Shown in pieces: positions 14,128 to 15,036 of a stretch of DNA of 15,036 nt (its first letter is position 1; each line of letters starts with the position of its first letter). The notes under the pieces were generated by a model. That model was not told the DNA's origin and did no database searches. It saw nothing but the letters and a program-made list of their open reading frames with translations. The translations under genes were made by a program, and so were the position numbers. This DNA is from Chthoniobacter flavus (GTDB lineage Bacteria; Verrucomicrobiota; Verrucomicrobiia; Chthoniobacterales; Terrimicrobiaceae), in the NCBI GenBank assembly GCA_945863785.1, contig CAMBAQ010000029.1, positions 1 to 15,036 on the forward strand. The letters run 5' to 3'.

Positions 14128-15036
14128 GAGTCCCGCGCTAATGGAGGCGAAGAGTTGATCGATCTCTTCACGGGTAATGATCAGCGGTGGCGCAACGGCG
14201 ATAAGATCGCGGATGCCCCGAACAATTGTGCCTTCCTTCCGAATGAGTCCAGAGGCACGAACACCCAAAGCGCTAGTGGGAGTCAGGGCAGCTCTGCCGC
14301 CACGAGGCACGAGCTCCATGGCGCCGATGAGTCCGAGTCCGCGGATTTCTGCAACAGCAGGATGTTCGGCGAAGCTGTGGAGTTTTTCCTGAAAGTAAGG
14401 CCCCACATCGGACCGGACGCGTTCCACTAGTCCGAGGCTCTCAATCGTATTCAGATTCGCCAACGCTGCGGCAGCGCTTGTTGGATGTCCGCTGTAAGTG
14501 AATCCATGTGCAAAGTAACCCCCACTATGAATGACATCGGTGATTTCATCGCTGACCATTGTCGCTCCGAGTGGCAGGTAGCCACTAGTGATACCCTTCG
14601 CAAGGGTTATTAAATCGGGATCCAGATTCCAAAGCCCGCTCGCAAACCAATCTCCCACGCGACCGAATGCAGTGATGACCTCGTCGGCCACAAAGAGGAT
14701 GTTATTTTTTCGCAAAAGTTCACGTAAACTGAGTAGATAACCTGGGGGTGGGGGGATGACCCCGCCTGCGCCTTGGACAGGCTCGACGAACATGGCGGCT
14801 ATCGTTTCTGGGCCTTCTTCTTTGATGATGCGTGCCGTTTCTTCAAGGCACCACTTCCCGAAAGCTTCAGGATCCAAAGGCGAATTGACCCCATACGGAT
14901 GGGGACCGGGCACATGAATGAAGCCAGGGAGAGGAAGATTGAAAGGGTCATAGCACGAGGGTAAACCCGTCATGCTTGTCGTCGCCAAGGTGACACCATG
15001 ATATGCAAATGTCCTCGATAGGATTTTGAACTTCCC
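14110..15036 (-). CDS. Class-III PLP-dependent aminotransferase, N-terminus beyond the window
   Basis: The frame is open to the right edge (GKFKILSRTFAYHGVT...), so the gene starts outside; 308 C-terminal residues are present of an expected 440-460. The class-III (omega-aminotransferase) fold is shown by RTFAYHGVTLATTSMTG, MFVEPVQGAGGVIPPP, the cofactor-binding aspartate in FVADEVITAFGRVGDWFAS, the PLP lysine in ITLAKGITSGYLPLGA and FTYSGHPTSAAAALANL. These motifs best fit the branch of pyruvate-dependent omega-aminotransferases (beta-alanine, putrescine or similar amines). BioA (adenosylmethionine aminotransferase) is less likely but not excluded. The amino donor cannot be deduced from the sequence. 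It is cytoplasmic and convergent with the men-linked genes, so unlikely to belong to that pathway. Confidence 0.92.
   Translation of the reverse strand, partial: GKFKILSRTFAYHGVTLATTSMTGLPSCYDPFNLPLPGFIHVPGPHPYGVNSPLDPEAFGKWCLEETARIIKEEGPETIAAMFVEPVQGAGGVIPPPPGYLLSLRELLRKNNILFVADEVITAFGRVGDWFASGLWNLDPDLITLAKGITSGYLPLGATMVSDEITDVIHSGGYFAHGFTYSGHPTSAAAALANLNTIESLGLVERVRSDVGPYFQEKLHSFAEHPAVAEIRGLGLIGAMELVPRGGRAALTPTSALGVRASGLIRKEGTIVRGIRDLIAVAPPLIITREEIDQLFASISAGLDKLWD

Noticed and set aside
1..15036. CRISPR arrays, tRNA/rRNA genes, transposons, prophage or defence genes
   Set aside because: I saw no repeat-spacer pattern, clover-leaf sequence, transposase, integrase or toxin-antitoxin-like gene in any frame.

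Overview
The window is about 15 kb of ordinary-looking bacterial chromosome. It is densely coding on both strands and shows no tRNA, rRNA, CRISPR array, insertion sequence or phage gene. I read 16 protein-coding genes, one of them cut off by the right edge. No stretch over 300 bp lacks a gene; the largest gaps are about 80 bp. The gene set (complete o-succinylbenzoate menaquinone pathway, an SpmA-SpmB fusion, a DUF2062 protein), the moderate G+C and the sparse Shine-Dalgarno (SD) sequences would suit a Gram-negative, menaquinone-respiring bacterium. Verrucomicrobiota is my best guess, from general impression only; no marker here proves it.

Left part (1-4704), housekeeping genes. A strong rho-independent terminator (1-45) closes a gene outside the window. 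It is followed by the replicative helicase dnaB (+). Convergent to it on the minus strand are a 435-residue SpmA-SpmB fusion membrane protein and, downstream of it, a single-domain cyclic-nucleotide-binding-fold protein. Divergent from the fusion gene is a membrane-anchored lytic transglycosylase (+). This runs convergently, with a 3-bp gap, into a hot-dog thioesterase gene (-) that is probably the DHNA-CoA thioesterase of menaquinone synthesis.

Centre (4786-12625), the main feature. This is a seven-gene menaquinone operon in the order menF-menD-menH-menB-menA-menC-menE, all on the plus strand, with the thioesterase gene divergent from its promoter region. Together they cover chorismate to isochorismate (MenF), SEPHCHC (MenD), SHCHC (MenH), o-succinylbenzoate (MenC), OSB-CoA (MenE), DHNA-CoA (MenB), DHNA (thioesterase) and demethylmenaquinone (MenA). 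Only the final methyltransferase (MenG/UbiE) is missing from the window. Most junctions overlap: ATGA at menF/menD, 13 nt at menD/menH, GTGA at menB/menA and menA/menC, and 23 nt at menC/menE. Only menH/menB has a real gap (55 bp). Key catalytic residues are visible in every enzyme.

Right part (12626-15036). Three closely packed plus-strand genes follow menE: a DUF2062 membrane protein, a multi-pass membrane protein faintly like the CruF/DUF422 carotenoid family, and a small basic protein with no recognised family. They may be a tail of the men transcript. A class-III PLP aminotransferase gene enters from the right edge on the minus strand and ends 18 bp from the small gene, with an inverted repeat across the junction.

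I see no clear new biological system. The points most worth a second look are the unknown genes behind menE, the CRP-fold protein that lacks both its DNA-binding domain and the usual phosphate-binding arginine, the SpmAB fusion, and signs that some operons may be read from leaderless or nearly leaderless mRNAs.
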